Part shown: positions 18,346-27,199 of the stretch, piece by piece
Position numbering within the stretch: position 1 is the stretch's first letter
How the letters are laid out: each line of letters opens with the position of its first letter
Origin: Chryseobacterium nakagawai
Lineage (GTDB): Bacteria > Bacteroidota > Bacteroidia > Flavobacteriales > Weeksellaceae
Assembly (NCBI RefSeq): GCF_900637665.1
Contig: NZ_LR134386.1
Span: 62,001-126,000 of the forward strand
Reading direction: 5' to 3'
DNA length: 64,000 nt
Made by a program: the position numbers and the translations under genes
The notes under the pieces: generated by a model
Seen by the model: the letters and a program-made list of their open reading frames with translations, nothing else
Databases searched by the model: none
What the model was told of the DNA's origin: nothing

Positions 18346-18436
18346 ATTATAAATGATGAATGATAAGCGATAAACGATCTTTTCCTTATCAATTATCATC
18401 AGTCAATTATCAATTATAATTATTAAAAGTATAGTT

Positions 18437-20338
18437 ATGGAAAATATAGGTACACAAGGATTTTCATTTGACCTACCAAAAGGAAATTCATCCATCATAA
18501 AAGTAATCGGTGTAGGAGGTGGAGGAAACAATGCTCTAAAGCACATGTATGAAAAAGGAATCCACGGGGTTGACTTCGTGATTTGTAATACAGATGCTCA
18601 GACCCTTGATAATAACCCTGTTGCTAATAAAGTTCAATTAGGAACTACTATTACTGAAGGTTTAGGAGCAGGGGCTGACCCTGAGGTAGGAGAAAAATCA
18701 GCCATCGAAAGTATTGAAGATATTAAGGCTGCCATGGGACAAAACACTAAAATGGTATTCATCACTGCCGGAATGGGAGGTGGTACAGGTACCGGAGCCG
18801 CTCCTGTCATTGCTAAAGTAGCAAAAGATATGGGAATCTTAACCGTAGGTATTGTTACCGTACCTTTCAGCTTCGAAGGAAAAAGAAGGTTGGAACAGGC
18901 TGAAAACGGACTTGATAAATTAAAAAATAATGTTGATTCACTAATTGTCATCAACAACGATAAATTGAGACAGCAATTTGGAAACCTTGGATTTAAACAG
19001 GGATTCTCCAAAGCTGATGAAGTATTAGCCAATGCTGCAAAAGGTATGGCAGAAGTTATTACCGGTTATTTTGATGTAAACATTGACTTTAGAGATGCTA
19101 AATCTGTACTTCAAAACTCAGGAACTGCACTGATGTCTACAGGTTCTGCTTCAGGTGAAAATAAAGCTGAAGAAGCCGTAAGAAAGGCATTGGATTCTCC
19201 ACTATTGAATGACAATAAAATTACGGGTGCTAAAAACGTACTATTGTTGATCAGAAGTGGTGCAGAAGAAGTTACTATGGACGAAATCGGTATCATTATG
19301 GATCATATCCAGAAAGAGGCAGGAAATACTGCTGATATTATTTTCGGGGTAGGTGCTGATGAAGAATTAGGAGATGCTGTAAGTGTACTAGTTATCGCTA
19401 CCGGATTCTCTAATGACAATAAGAAATTCTCAGGCCCTACAGAAAAGATCAGAATCAGTCTTAATGACAATTTAGAGACACCAAAATCTTCTCCCTTTAA
19501 AACAAGAGAAGAAAGAGATTCTGCCACTGAAGCAACACATGATTTTGGTAGAAAAAATCTTTTCAGATTGGATGATGAAGACCATGACACTCCTTTTAAT
19601 GCGACTTCTACCGAAAAGAAAATGATTATTGAAGAAGAAGAGATCAGAACAGAAATAAAATTCTTTGATAAAGAAGAAAGCACGATCAACACACCTGAAC
19701 AGGGATGGAGAAATGAAGATGAGCAGGAAGAATATAGCTTACTTTCTATTGAAGAAGAAGAAGATCCAAATGATTTGGAAATTCAATCATTCTCATTCGA
19801 TTTCGACAATAAAAAGGAAGATCCAACATCTGGTAATGTATTCAACAACTCTTCTTCACAAGAGAAACCGGTTGAATTCAACTTCTTCGTTAATGAGCCT
19901 GTCAGAAATGAACCTAAATCAGATTATGGACAGCCTAAGGCAGAATTTAATGCTCCAGCAAGTGCTGTAGCAGAACCTGCTCAGAAAATGGAAACCTTCT
20001 ATCAAAAAGAAGAACCAAAAGTTGAAACAAGACCTGCTTTCGAAAATAAAACAGAAATTGAAGCTCCAAAAACAGAAGAATCTGAATTCACTTTCGTGAA
20101 CAAAACGATCGACCAAGACAAAATAATTGAAAGAAGAAATAAATTAAAAGAATTCAATTCCCGTTATCAAAGCTTTGACAGCACAAGTGAATTCGAATCT
20201 ATTCCTGCTTTCAAGAGAAAAAACATCTCTATTGATGGCACCAATGCTTCAGACCAAAATATCAACACGTATATGTCTGACAACAATGGTTCTATGCAGA
20301 TCAGAGAAAACAGATTTTTAAATAAAGACGTAGACTAA
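18437..20338 (+). CDS. ftsZ: Cell-division GTPase FtsZ with long C-terminal extension
   Basis: 633 residues, against about 380 in E. coli. The GTPase core is normal: GVGGGGNNAL, GGGTGTG at 114-120 and the T7-loop region NVDIDFRDAKSVL. From about residue 330 a roughly 300-residue acidic, Glu/Asn/Phe-rich linker follows, with repeated short motifs such as EFNFF, FSFDF and EFTFV. Near the end FESIPAFKRK resembles the conserved C-terminal peptide that binds FtsA, but about 45 more residues follow it. Long linkers are common in Flavobacteriia. Confidence 0.96.
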   Translation: MENIGTQGFSFDLPKGNSSIIKVIGVGGGGNNALKHMYEKGIHGVDFVICNTDAQTLDNNPVANKVQLGTTITEGLGAGADPEVGEKSAIESIEDIKAAMGQNTKMVFITAGMGGGTGTGAAPVIAKVAKDMGILTVGIVTVPFSFEGKRRLEQAENGLDKLKNNVDSLIVINNDKLRQQFGNLGFKQGFSKADEVLANAAKGMAEVITGYFDVNIDFRDAKSVLQNSGTALMSTGSASGENKAEEAVRKALDSPLLNDNKITGAKNVLLLIRSGAEEVTMDEIGIIMDHIQKEAGNTADIIFGVGADEELGDAVSVLVIATGFSNDNKKFSGPTEKIRISLNDNLETPKSSPFKTREERDSATEATHDFGRKNLFRLDDEDHDTPFNATSTEKKMIIEEEEIRTEIKFFDKEESTINTPEQGWRNEDEQEEYSLLSIEEEEDPNDLEIQSFSFDFDNKKEDPTSGNVFNNSSSQEKPVEFNFFVNEPVRNEPKSDYGQPKAEFNAPASAVAEPAQKMETFYQKEEPKVETRPAFENKTEIEAPKTEESEFTFVNKTIDQDKIIERRNKLKEFNSRYQSFDSTSEFESIPAFKRKNISIDGTNASDQNINTYMSDNNGSMQIRENRFLNKDVD

Positions 20339-20348
20339 TTAATATAAC

Positions 20349-20409
20349 AATGTAAAAATGTACCAATGTAACAATATATGCCGATAATTATTGGTAAACT
20401 GTTACATTG
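20349..20409. repeat. Repeat and inverted repeat in the ftsZ-yqeY spacer
   Basis: AATGTA is repeated three times at an 8-base period (20349, 20357, 20365). CAATGTAACA (20364-20373) pairs perfectly with TGTTACATTG (20400-20409) over a 26-base loop. No T-tract follows, so termination is doubtful. Confidence 0.55.
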
Positions 20410-20431
20410 ATACCTTGTTAAATTTGAAACC

Positions 20432-20878
20432 ATGAGTTTAGAAAATACAATAAGTGAAGCAATAAAAACAGCCATGAGAGAGAAAGACAGAGTTGCTCTG
20501 GATTCCCTTCGTGCTGTAAAATCTCAAATTCTTCTTTTGCAAACAGAAGCTAGAGGTGCTGAAGTTTCCGTAGAACAGGAAATAGCTATTCTTCAGAGAA
20601 TGATTAAGCAACGTAAAGATTCTTTTGAGCAGTTTGCTGCCCAGGGAAGACAGGATCTTGCTGACGTAGAAGAAGCTCAGATGAAAGTCATTGAAAAGTT
20701 TTTGCCGAAACAGCTTTCTTCAGAAGAATTAGAAACAGAAATTAAGAACATTATTTCAGAAACCGGAGCTGAATCTATTAAGGATTTAGGGAAGGTTATG
20801 GGAGCCGCTTCAAAAGCATTAGCCGGAAAATCAGATGGAAAAAGTATTTCTGAGATGGCTAAAAAGCTTCTTTCCTAA
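20432..20878 (+). CDS. yqeY: GatB/YqeY domain protein
   Basis: 148 residues, the standard YqeY length. It begins LENTISEAIKTAMREKDRVALDSLRAVKSQILL and contains EEAQMKVIEKFLPKQLS and IKDLGKVMGAASKALAGKSDGKSISEMAKKLL. The domain resembles the tRNA-binding tail of GatB, but stand-alone YqeY has no settled function. It ends the dcw transcription unit, before a strong terminator at 20979. Confidence 0.92.
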   Translation: MSLENTISEAIKTAMREKDRVALDSLRAVKSQILLLQTEARGAEVSVEQEIAILQRMIKQRKDSFEQFAAQGRQDLADVEEAQMKVIEKFLPKQLSSEELETEIKNIISETGAESIKDLGKVMGAASKALAGKSDGKSISEMAKKLLS

Positions 20879-21280
20879 TGTGATCCGTATTTTGGATTCA
20901 GATTGATTCCGAATCTCATAAATGCGTATCTCATTCCATAACTAAGGATATACAACCTTTGCATATCGATTTGATTAAGAAGCCCGGGACTATTAAGTCT
21001 CGGGCTTCATTTTTGGATATTAAAGTCTATTTGTCCTTTTGATTCAAAAAACTTTAAAAAAGAGTTGAAATACGATCATATTTCAGACAGTATTAAGTGA
21101 TTGATTGCTTGAGGGAAAGCCTTAAATGTTTTTTTCATGGTCGTTTGTTTTTCAGAATCATTTCAAATTTAATAATAATATTTCATTATTCCTAATTTTA
21201 ATTCACATTTTTATGAATATTGTTATATTATTAATATTAGGTTAATTTTATATTCCTAATCCATTCATAGTTATTATATA
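20879..21280. other. Intergenic region after the dcw cluster
   Basis: No plausible gene. It holds the terminator at 20979-21008 and, further right, AT-rich sequence leading to the bacilliredoxin promoter. Confidence 0.6.
20979..21013 (+). terminator. Terminator of the dcw / yqeY transcript
   Basis: GAAGCCCGGGAC and GTCTCGGGCTTC form a 12-bp stem with one G-T pair around loop TATTAA, followed by ATTTTT. Confidence 0.9.
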
Positions 21281-21311
21281 TTGAACAAACGTAAAGAATT
21301 GTTTAACTTTG
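21281..21311 (+). promoter_or_regulatory. Promoter of the bacilliredoxin gene
   Basis: TTG at 21281-21283, a 20-base spacer, then TAACTTTG at 21304-21311. Full match to the Bacteroidota TTG / TAnnTTTG consensus. The predicted start of transcription is near 21318, about 16 bases before the ATG. Confidence 0.8.
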
Positions 21312-21333
21312 CATTGATAAAAAAACAAAATAT

Positions 21334-21744
21334 ATGTATCCAACAGATTTAGTAATGCCTATGAAGGCTGAACTTACAGATAAAGGTTTCCAGGATTTAA
21401 CAACACCTACTCAGGTAGAAGATGCTTTAAAACAATCCGGAACAACATTATTGGTCATTAACTCCGTATGTGGATGTGCTGCAGGTGCTGCAAGACCAGG
21501 AGTAGTGTACTCTTTAACTGGAGATAAAAAGCCAGATCATTTAACCACTGTATTTGCTGGTTTTGATACAGAGGCTGTAGTAGAAGCAAGAAAGCATCTT
21601 GCTCCATTCCCTCCAAGCTCTCCATGTGTAGCACTTTTCAAAGATGGAGAATTAGTTCATATGCTGGAAAGACACCATATTGAAGGAAATCCTGCAGGAG
21701 CAATTGCCGCAAACCTTCAGGCCGCTTATGATGAGTATTGCTAA
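21334..21744 (+). CDS. Bacilliredoxin (BrxA/BrxB, YphP/YqiW family)
   Basis: 136 residues, the normal length. The C-G-C active site lies in INSVCGCAAGAARPG at about residue 50, with the conserved PPSSPCVALFKDGELVHMLERHHIEG segment. In Firmicutes the family removes bacillithiol from S-bacillithiolated proteins. Its presence suggests a bacillithiol-type redox system here, though no bsh gene is in the window. Own promoter and terminator. Confidence 0.92.
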   Translation: MYPTDLVMPMKAELTDKGFQDLTTPTQVEDALKQSGTTLLVINSVCGCAAGAARPGVVYSLTGDKKPDHLTTVFAGFDTEAVVEARKHLAPFPPSSPCVALFKDGELVHMLERHHIEGNPAGAIAANLQAAYDEYC

Positions 21745-21764
21745 GAAGCAATAAACTAGATATT

Positions 21765-21797
21765 AAACCGTTACAGAATTTGTAGCGGTTTTTTTAT
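21765..21797 (+). terminator. Terminator after bacilliredoxin
   Basis: AAACCGTTACA-GAATT-TGTAGCGGTTT with one wobble pair, then TTTTTATTTA. Confidence 0.9.
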
Positions 21798-21849
21798 TTA
21801 ACCCCACAAAAAATTCTCTAAACATTCAAATATCATTATATTTGTTGGA

Positions 21850-23367
21850 ATGGCAACCAAGGCACTTTTTAACACCGTAGTCAACTGGTTCATCCGTCAA
21901 AGGATAGACCAGATACAGAATTTCATGGATCATCCAATTGAAACGCAGAAGGGTATATTGTTTTCCCAACTGTTTCATGCGGAAGATACGGAATATGGAA
22001 AGCAGTACGGGTTTAATTCTATCTCAAGCTATCAGGACTTTAAAAATAAAGTTCCTATTGTTACCTATGAAGAAATGGAGCCTTATATTGAAAAAGCAAG
22101 ACAAGGCCAAAAAGACGTAAGCTGGCCAGGGCTGATTAAGCATTTTGCTAAATCCTCCGGAACAACGAATGCTAAAAGCAAATTTATCCCTATCTCTGCA
22201 GAAAGCCTTGAATATTGTCATATGAAGGCAGGAAAGGATATGGTTTCCATTTACGCCAACAATCATCCGGAAAACCAGCTTTTTAATTATAAAAATTTAC
22301 GTTTAGGCGGAAGTTCTGAGCTATATGCAGATTTTAATACAAAATTTGGAGACTTGTCAGCGATTTTAATTGACAACCTTCCGTTCTGGGTAGAGATTAC
22401 AACAACCCCAAGTAAGAAGGTATCTTTGATGGGCGAATGGGAAAGCAAGCTTAGGGCGATTACCTCTGAAGTAAAAAACGAAGATGTAGGAAGCATCCTT
22501 GGAGTACCAAGCTGGATGTTGGTTCTTCTTCAAAGAGTATTGAACGAGACCAGTATAGATAATATTTCAGAGCTGTGGCCTAATTTAGAGGTGTTTTTTC
22601 ACGGTGGAATCAGTTTTAAGCCCTACAGGGAGCAATACCGCAAGATCATCGGAAAAAACATCAATTACTACGAAATATACAATGCTTCGGAGGGATTCTT
22701 TGGAATACAGGACAGATCCAACAGTGATGAAATGCTTCTGATGCTTGATTATGGTATATTCTATGAATTTATTCCTATGGATCAGTTCCACTTTTCCAAT
22801 CCAAAAGTTGTAAGTCTGGAAGATGTGGAAATCGGGAAAAACTATGCTATGGTGATCACTACCAATGGCGGATTGTGGAGATATTTGATTGGTGATACGG
22901 TTGTATTTACTTCTATCAATCCATTCAGAATAAAAATAACAGGAAGAACGAAGCATTATATCAATGCTTTTGGAGAAGAATTAATGATTACCAATGTAGA
23001 ATCTGCATTATCCACAGCATGTGAGCTAACAGGGGCTCAGATTACAGATTTCACAGGGGCTCCGGTTTTTATGAAAGAAAATGAAGGAGGTGCCCATGAA
23101 TGGATCTTTGAATTCAGCCAATATCCTGATAACCTGGATAGCTTCATTGATGCTTTTGACCAACATTTGAAAAAAATTAACTCGGATTATGAAGCGAAAA
23201 GATACAATAATATGACATTGAGACGACCTATTGTTCATATTGCAAAGGACAACTTATTCTATCATTGGCTGGAATCCAGAGGAAAACTTGGTGGACAAAA
23301 TAAAGTTCCAAGATTGAGTAACGACCGGGAATATATAGATCCATTATTAGAACTTAATAATAAATAG
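21850..23367 (+). CDS. GH3 family protein (acyl-adenylate-forming enzyme)
   Basis: 505 residues. The ANL-type phosphate-binding motif FAKSSGTTNAKSKFIPIS at about 103, YNASEGFFGIQ at about 278 and LWRYLIGDTV followed by ITGRTKHYINAFGEELM match the plant GH3 / JAR1 family. Plant members join amino acids to jasmonate or auxin through an acyl-adenylate; bacterial substrates are unknown. A TATATTTG -7 box at 21837-21844 puts the transcript start at the ATG, so the mRNA may be leaderless. No partner gene is coupled to it. Confidence 0.85.
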   Translation: MATKALFNTVVNWFIRQRIDQIQNFMDHPIETQKGILFSQLFHAEDTEYGKQYGFNSISSYQDFKNKVPIVTYEEMEPYIEKARQGQKDVSWPGLIKHFAKSSGTTNAKSKFIPISAESLEYCHMKAGKDMVSIYANNHPENQLFNYKNLRLGGSSELYADFNTKFGDLSAILIDNLPFWVEITTTPSKKVSLMGEWESKLRAITSEVKNEDVGSILGVPSWMLVLLQRVLNETSIDNISELWPNLEVFFHGGISFKPYREQYRKIIGKNINYYEIYNASEGFFGIQDRSNSDEMLLMLDYGIFYEFIPMDQFHFSNPKVVSLEDVEIGKNYAMVITTNGGLWRYLIGDTVVFTSINPFRIKITGRTKHYINAFGEELMITNVESALSTACELTGAQITDFTGAPVFMKENEGGAHEWIFEFSQYPDNLDSFIDAFDQHLKKINSDYEAKRYNNMTLRRPIVHIAKDNLFYHWLESRGKLGGQNKVPRLSNDREYIDPLLELNNK

Positions 23368-23510
23368 CACATAGGAAGACAGGGGCTGGCATATGGAAAC
23401 TCAAAAGACTTTCATACAACCTATACTTTGTAATTAAAACATAAACAGAGTCTTAGATACAATCGTTAGAGATACTTCAAGCTTTCCTATTCTAACTTCC
23501 ACTCAATAAA

Positions 23511-23540
23511 AAACCCGCAGCTAAAATCAACTGCGGGTTT
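23511..23540. terminator. Bidirectional terminator between GH3 and lipoprotein genes
   Basis: AAACCCGCAG, a 10-base loop, CTGCGGGTTT, with T-rich sequence on the right and AATAAAA on the left. It serves the converging genes. Confidence 0.88.
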
Positions 23541-23544
23541 CTTT

Positions 23545-23991
23545 TTATTTACTTAAATCTTCTTTTAATTTTTTAGCGGCGTCTTCTACTTTCGCAGCTC
23601 CTTTTCTGGCAGCGTCTTTTGCATCTTTTCCGGCGTCTTGTGCTCCGGCTTTGATATCTTTTCCAACTTTATTAGCCTCATTTTTGATATCCTGCCCTGC
23701 TTTATTAAGATCTTGTTTTGTCTTATCTGCAGTAGCATCAATTTTGTCTTTAGCTTTTTGAGCGGCATTATCAATCTTATCTCCAGCCTGATCTAATTTG
23801 GCATCAACTTTTTCCTTGGCTTCGTTAACTTTTGCCGAATCAACCATATGAGGAGATGTTTCAGAAACCGTTGTAGTAGTGGTAGTAACAGATCCATCTG
23901 CATTTTCTACCTGTTCTGTCTTTGATGTTGATTTTGTGCAGGCAACTGTGAATACTGAGATCGCAATTGCTGCAAGAATTTGCTTTTTCAT
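23545..23991 (-). CDS. Lipoprotein with apolipoprotein / LEA-like amphipathic repeats
   Basis: 148 residues. Signal peptide with lipobox-like VFTVAC puts the mature Cys at residue 18. A Thr-rich linker follows; residues 55-148 are an uninterrupted Ala/Lys/Asp helix of 11-residue-like repeats (KVDAKLDQAGDKIDNAAQKAK and similar). Such repeats resemble late-embryogenesis-abundant proteins and apolipoproteins, which bind membranes or protect against drying. Function here is unknown. The next gene leftward in transcription order is absent, so this ends the local leftward group. Confidence 0.75.
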   Translation of the reverse strand: MKKQILAAIAISVFTVACTKSTSKTEQVENADGSVTTTTTTVSETSPHMVDSAKVNEAKEKVDAKLDQAGDKIDNAAQKAKDKIDATADKTKQDLNKAGQDIKNEANKVGKDIKAGAQDAGKDAKDAARKGAAKVEDAAKKLKEDLSK

Positions 23992-24020
23992 ATTATATAT
24001 TTTTAAAGATGTTTTTGAAT

Positions 24021-24383
24021 TTATTCTGTTTTGGTATTAGTAGAAGGAGGAGTTTCAGCAGTTTTTTTCTGTTTTTCAGCATCTGCTTTTTTCTTTTCAT
24101 CCTCTTCTTTCTTTTTGTTTTCTTTCTCCAGCTCTGCTTTCAGTTTTTGTTCTTCTGCCAGGGCTTTTTTAGCCTGCTTTACAGAGTCCAGATACTGAGG
24201 CGAAGACATTTTAATCTTACGGGCAATATCTACCGTAACAGCCCCATTGGAGAAAGAATCAACAGCCATTGTATCATAATGAATTTTCAAATCCTGCTCA
24301 GCTCCAAATCCTGGAGATTCTTTCTTTGAACAAGCTGTCAAAAGAAGTACAAAAATGAAAATGGCAGACAATAAATTTTTCAT
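24021..24383 (-). CDS. Lipoprotein of unknown function with charged coiled-coil tail
   Basis: 120 residues. A clean lipoprotein signal (IFVLLLTAC) is cut before Cys18. A short middle part contains DIARKIKMSSPQYLDSVKQAKKAL, then a Glu/Lys-rich coiled coil (residues 68-108) and a Thr/Pro end. No known family recognised. It begins four bases after the first EEP gene and is likely co-transcribed with it. Confidence 0.7.
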   Translation of the reverse strand: MKNLLSAIFIFVLLLTACSKKESPGFGAEQDLKIHYDTMAVDSFSNGAVTVDIARKIKMSSPQYLDSVKQAKKALAEEQKLKAELEKENKKKEEDEKKKADAEKQKKTAETPPSTNTKTE

Positions 24384-24387
24384 GGAA

Positions 24388-25359
24388 CTAATTTAGCAGA
24401 AATTCTGCAATTACAGGATAGTGATCCGATAATTTCACAGACTGATCTACTTTATAGCTTAGTGGAATGATGGATTTTGAACTGAAAATATAATCAATTC
24501 TTAAAGGAATCTTATAATCATGAAAACTGGAAGCACTTCCCTTTCCTGCCGTTAAAAAGGCATCCTGAAGATCCTTTCCCAGGCTATAATATTCATATGA
24601 ATTCGGGACCGAATTAAAATCACCGGCTAAAATTACCGGATAAGGAGAAAAGTCAATAGCTTTTCTGATCTTTTTAATCTGATCTTCATGAGCCTGAAAA
24701 GTAGGAATCATATGAGAAAGAAGATTAGATACATTTCCAATTCCCATAGCATCAAGCTTTGTAAACATTGTTTTCTGAAGTCTGAAAGGCTCCAGGTACA
24801 CATTGACAATTCTGATAATCTTTCCATTGATGTCAACATCTGCATAGAAAGAGTTTCCTCTTGAATTATCTTCTATGATCTCTGCCTGTCTTAGAATTTT
24901 ATGCTTTGTTTTTAGGATTACAGAAGGGTATTTTACAAGATCTTGTCTTAAAGCACGATTAGTGTCTTTTTCCTGTACCAGAATAATGTCCGGATCTTGC
25001 TCTTTGATATAGTTTTTCACCTTATCCCATCCGTAATCACCATATTTTACATTAAAAGTAAGAACTTTGATATCTCTTATGGTCTTTTCTTTATCTGATT
25101 TAGGAACAAAATTCACCCATCTTCTGATTGGGTTGTAAAAAAGTAATGTTCCAAGTGCAAAAGCGATAGCAATTTTATTTTTTTTGAAAATCCATACCAA
25201 AGTAAGAAGGATATGCGCAGATATCAGATAGGGAAAACCAAGAGAAAGTAAATTAAGGTTCCCTAAAATATTAGGCGGAACCCATGCATTCCCCAATGTG
25301 CACAGCAGTAAAACAGCAATAGCGATATGTATAAATAGTAATATCTGATTCGACTTCAT
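24388..25359 (-). CDS. Endonuclease/exonuclease/phosphatase family membrane protein (copy 1)
   Basis: 323 residues. Three N-terminal membrane helices (to about residue 85) anchor a soluble EEP domain with LTFNVKYG, IILVQEKD (metal Glu), GDFNSVPNSYEYY and KLSDHYPVIAEF (catalytic Asp-His). The active site looks complete, so it is a metal-dependent phosphodiesterase or nuclease facing one side of the membrane. Substrate unknown. It is a tandem paralogue of the next gene. Confidence 0.85.
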   Translation of the reverse strand: MKSNQILLFIHIAIAVLLLCTLGNAWVPPNILGNLNLLSLGFPYLISAHILLTLVWIFKKNKIAIAFALGTLLFYNPIRRWVNFVPKSDKEKTIRDIKVLTFNVKYGDYGWDKVKNYIKEQDPDIILVQEKDTNRALRQDLVKYPSVILKTKHKILRQAEIIEDNSRGNSFYADVDINGKIIRIVNVYLEPFRLQKTMFTKLDAMGIGNVSNLLSHMIPTFQAHEDQIKKIRKAIDFSPYPVILAGDFNSVPNSYEYYSLGKDLQDAFLTAGKGSASSFHDYKIPLRIDYIFSSKSIIPLSYKVDQSVKLSDHYPVIAEFLLN

Positions 25360-25433
25360 GAAAAAACATTCTTGGTACCCATTTTTTTAAGCAAAAACCC
25401 TACCAAGCATCCAAACTTTAACTATTTTTATGA

Positions 25434-26435
25434 TTATTTGTCGTTTAAAGAAATCCTCGAAACAACTGGATAATGATCTGAAATACTGACAGAACGGTCA
25501 ACAGCATAGGAAATAGCCTTCAACGATTTTGAATAAAAAACATAGTCTATCCGGATCGGAAATTTATAATCATGAAAGCTGGTTGCGCTCCCCTTTCCTG
25601 CTGTCATAAATGCATCTTCAAGACCGTCTGACAAGTGATAGTACTCATAAGAATTAGGAACAGAGTTGAAGTCTCCTGCAACAATCACCGGATATGGTGA
25701 ATTTTCTATCGTTTCACTAATTTTTCTTACCTGATCCTGATGTTTTTTAAAGGTGGGAATAAGCTTTCTTACAACGCCCTTTACTTTCTGTTCATTATCT
25801 TCGGAATTTCCATCAAGTTTAACCATCTTTTTTTCAAACTGAAACGGATAAAGATAAACGTCTACAAATCTATACGTCTTACCTTTTATTTCAATATCTG
25901 CCTGAAGACCACTTTGTAAGTTCATACTTTCATCTTCAGAAAAAATTAATTTTTCGTTGGATAAATGATACTTCGTCAGAATCGTTAAAATTCCATTAGA
26001 TTTGGTTCTATTGTAGCCTTTAAGTGTTGGATATTCCATCCCTCCATCTTCCTGTAAGAGAATAACATCCGCATCTTGAGCTCTGAGATAATTTAATACC
26101 TCGTCCCTACCCATAAGCCCAGCTTTTATATTAAAAGATACAATTTTTATAGCACTGGAACTTTCTTTTTTCTCTGAGGAAAAATTAACCCATCGTTTTA
26201 CAGGATTAACAAATGCTAATCCTACCAAAATGAATACAAAAGCTCTTTTTTTCCAGCTCAATACCCAAAATACGGTTAAGATAATATACAGGATAATAAG
26301 AACAGGAAATCCTAAAGACAGCAAATTAAACCACGGAAATATTTTAGGCAGGACATAAGCATTCAATAGAGAACCCAGCAATAGACATAGGATTCCTATA
26401 TGCAGGATCAGTACTATAAGTCGGAAAATCTTCAC
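25434..26435 (-). CDS. Endonuclease/exonuclease/phosphatase family membrane protein (copy 2)
   Basis: 333 residues with the same layout as its neighbour: three membrane helices, then VSFNIKAG, VILLQEDGG, GDFNSVPNSYEYYHLSDGLEDAF and SISDHYPVVSRI. The shared stretches (GDFNSVPNSYEYY, FMTAGKGSA-x-SFHDYK-x-P-x-RIDY) show a tandem duplication that has since diverged, mainly in the middle of the domain. Nine bases separate it from the rhomboid gene, suggesting one mutL-rhomboid-EEP transcript. Confidence 0.85.
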   Translation of the reverse strand: MKIFRLIVLILHIGILCLLLGSLLNAYVLPKIFPWFNLLSLGFPVLIILYIILTVFWVLSWKKRAFVFILVGLAFVNPVKRWVNFSSEKKESSSAIKIVSFNIKAGLMGRDEVLNYLRAQDADVILLQEDGGMEYPTLKGYNRTKSNGILTILTKYHLSNEKLIFSEDESMNLQSGLQADIEIKGKTYRFVDVYLYPFQFEKKMVKLDGNSEDNEQKVKGVVRKLIPTFKKHQDQVRKISETIENSPYPVIVAGDFNSVPNSYEYYHLSDGLEDAFMTAGKGSATSFHDYKFPIRIDYVFYSKSLKAISYAVDRSVSISDHYPVVSRISLNDK

Positions 26436-26444
26436 AGAAAATGA

Positions 26445-27194
26445 TTAATTGAATCTATATAAATGCTTCTTCCAGTTTCTAGCTAAAAGCCAGCCTACTA
26501 AAGCACCACCAACGTGTGCAAGGTGAGCAATTCCACCTCCATTCCCGGAAACTCCCAAATAAATAGAAATAACGACAATAATTGGCAATAAATATTTTAC
26601 TTTAATCGGAACTGGAATAAACATAATTCCAATTTTTGCATCAGGATACAGTGTTGCAAAGGCAGCAACTACACCAAATATAGCGCCAGAAGCTCCCATC
26701 ATTGGAGTTTTTAAAATAGCATCTAAACTCCCTAGTAAATCTCTTTGTTTTAGAACAGTATCAGCATTTCCTGACAGCTGTACCCCTGCCCCAGATATAT
26801 AAGCATCTGTATTTAATCCCAAACTTTGTAAAGCCGAAATGATTTGCTGTGCTTCTACAAAATTCCATAAATTAAATAGGAAAAACGATCCTAATCCACT
26901 GGCAAAGTATAATAATATATATTTTTTTTCGCCCAGAACCTGTTCTAAAACCGGCCCAAAACTGAATAATGTAAACATATTGAATAAAATATGCATAAAC
27001 CCGCCAGGTTCCCTAAATGGAGCATGCATAAACATATGTGTAATAATCTGCCACGATTTAAAATTAGGAGAAAAAGGATAGAACCCTGAAAGCGTATTGT
27101 ATAAACTTGGATAGTATAAAAAATTCGCTATCAAGTAGACTACAATATTGATAATGATAATATTCCTTGTAATGGGTGGTATATTGTTAAACAT
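26445..27194 (-). CDS. Rhomboid family intramembrane serine protease
   Basis: 249 residues with six or so membrane helices. Conserved HMFMHA and HILFNMFTLFSFG in helix 2, catalytic Ser in MMGASGAIFGV, catalytic His in IAHLAHVGGALVGW. The dyad is complete. A roughly 50-residue insert (residues 115-165) before the GASG helix is not typical. It starts five bases after the mutL stop. Confidence 0.92.
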   Translation of the reverse strand: MFNNIPPITRNIIIINIVVYLIANFLYYPSLYNTLSGFYPFSPNFKSWQIITHMFMHAPFREPGGFMHILFNMFTLFSFGPVLEQVLGEKKYILLYFASGLGSFFLFNLWNFVEAQQIISALQSLGLNTDAYISGAGVQLSGNADTVLKQRDLLGSLDAILKTPMMGASGAIFGVVAAFATLYPDAKIGIMFIPVPIKVKYLLPIIVVISIYLGVSGNGGGIAHLAHVGGALVGWLLARNWKKHLYRFN

Positions 27195-27199
27195 ATTTT

